From positions 1 through 15,101 of the forward strand of contig CACVAR010000344.1 of the NCBI GenBank assembly GCA_902727905.1: a DNA stretch of 15,101 nt, written 5' to 3'. A model generated the notes under the pieces. That model was not told the origin of the DNA. It did not search any database and saw only the letters and a program-made list of their open reading frames with translations. The stretch is from an uncultured Sulfurovum sp. GTDB taxonomy: Bacteria > Campylobacterota > Campylobacteria > Campylobacterales > Sulfurovaceae. The translations under genes were made by a program, and so were the position numbers. Numbering within the stretch: position 1 is the stretch's first letter; every line of letters starts with the position of its first letter. Positions 14,891-15,101 of the stretch are shown piece after piece.

Positions 14891-14910
14891 AAAAAAAAAT
14901 AAAAAAAAAT
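14891..14910. repeat. tandem A-tracts between divergent genes
   Basis: Two copies of nine A followed by T lie directly in tandem, a 10-bp period close to one helical turn. They sit between the Sel1 gene and the rightward small gene. They may affect DNA bending or act as an upstream promoter element, and could also be a slippage-prone site. Confidence 0.5.
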
Positions 14911-14953
14911 ATTAATATAATAAATTTATTTTATAAACAAAAGAAAGTTTCGA

Positions 14954-14959
14954 GATAAT
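14954..14959 (+). promoter_or_regulatory. possible -10 element of the small-protein gene
   Basis: GATAAT (14954-14959) matches TATAAT at five of six positions and lies 25 nt before the small gene's ATG. No -35 is evident, and the match is weak support in such AT-rich DNA. Confidence 0.3.
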
Positions 14960-14984
14960 AAAAGTAAAACTTAAAGGATAAAAG

Positions 14985-15080
14985 ATGAAACTACCTGATG
15001 ATGATACTTTATATAAAATTTTCATGTTCGTAATGTTTGGCTCTGTTATACTTGGTCTACTATTTGATACGGAGTACTAA
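14985..15080 (+). CDS. 31-residue single-TM small protein
   Basis: A short frame has a good ribosome binding site (AAAGGA, 14973-14978, 6 nt before the ATG) and ends one codon before another start with its own GGAG (15071-15074). The product begins MKLPDDDTLYK, has one hydrophobic helix at about 12-27 (IFMFVMFGSVILGLLF), and ends DTEY. It carries acidic groups at both ends, unlike the mostly basic type I toxins. Its size and abutting position resemble small accessory subunits of membrane complexes or transporters, but I do not recognise the family. The next gene, mostly outside the window, should tell its role. Confidence 0.65.
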   Translation: MKLPDDDTLYKIFMFVMFGSVILGLLFDTEY

Positions 15081-15101
15081 ATGAAAAAAAATCTATTTGA
15101 A
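15081..15101 (+). CDS. start of a following gene (partial, unrecognised)
   Basis: The ATG follows the stop of the small-protein gene directly, with GGAG (15071-15074) 6 nt upstream. Only seven codons are in the window (MKKNLFE), too few to assign. The arrangement suggests translational coupling with the small protein. Confidence 0.5.

Noticed and set aside
14985..15080. The 31-residue membrane protein as a type I toxin
   Set aside because: Acidic ends, coupling to a following gene and no antisense RNA promoter visible; an accessory subunit fits better.

Overview
The window looks like chromosomal DNA of a low-GC Campylobacterota member (Epsilonproteobacteria, Sulfurovum/Sulfurimonas-like). 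The reasons are the A+T-rich, densely packed genes, a 'HQWRQPLN' type histidine kinase, a short single-PDZ RseP, a major porin ending in Phe, and the order M16 peptidase - dapA - short-chain reductase, which as far as I recall also occurs in Campylobacter. The genus assignment is inference. I see no phage, IS, CRISPR, tRNA or rRNA. Nearly every gene is an intact housekeeping or envelope gene, so this is mainly an ordinary core region with a few less ordinary pieces.

Left part (1-6172). A possible tail of an upstream gene runs into a strong rho-independent terminator. Then comes a leftward outer-membrane porin gene whose promoter carries three 11-bp-spaced direct repeats. Divergent from it is a rightward run: periplasmic M16 zinc peptidase, dapA (lysine/diaminopimelate synthesis) and a FabL-like enoyl-ACP reductase homologue that abuts dapA. 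After a spacer holding an inverted repeat comes pgsA (acidic phospholipid synthesis). Together these serve cell-wall, lipid and envelope supply. A leftward gene for an unrecognised two-TM, coiled-coil-rich membrane protein meets pgsA tail to tail.

Middle (6274-11745). An extended -10 promoter drives rseP (intramembrane metalloprotease), a PLP-homeostasis protein of the YggS/PLPBP family 3 bp further on, and then a 699-residue soluble FIST-domain histidine kinase. The kinase gene overlaps by 13 bp with the leftward greA-argC pair, which is coupled by a 1-nt overlap. GreA is best started at an internal GTG that restores standard GreA numbering and lies downstream of a good promoter.

Right part (11746-15101). 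A gap of about 490 bp between the greA start codon and the rightward gph-like HAD phosphatase gene has no convincing gene but is rich in palindromes. surE and a tcdA-like E1 enzyme gene overlap and follow gph. A 17-bp perfect palindrome ends both tcdA and a leftward gene for a secreted Sel1-repeat protein. At the right edge, a 31-residue single-TM small protein gene with a good ribosome binding site abuts the start of another gene that leaves the window.

The most interesting items are the FIST kinase, the FabL-like reductase, the phased repeats at the porin promoter, the shared TAGGTT/AACCTA inverted repeats in two intergenic regions, the unknown membrane protein and the terminal small protein. 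I see no clear new multi-gene system here.
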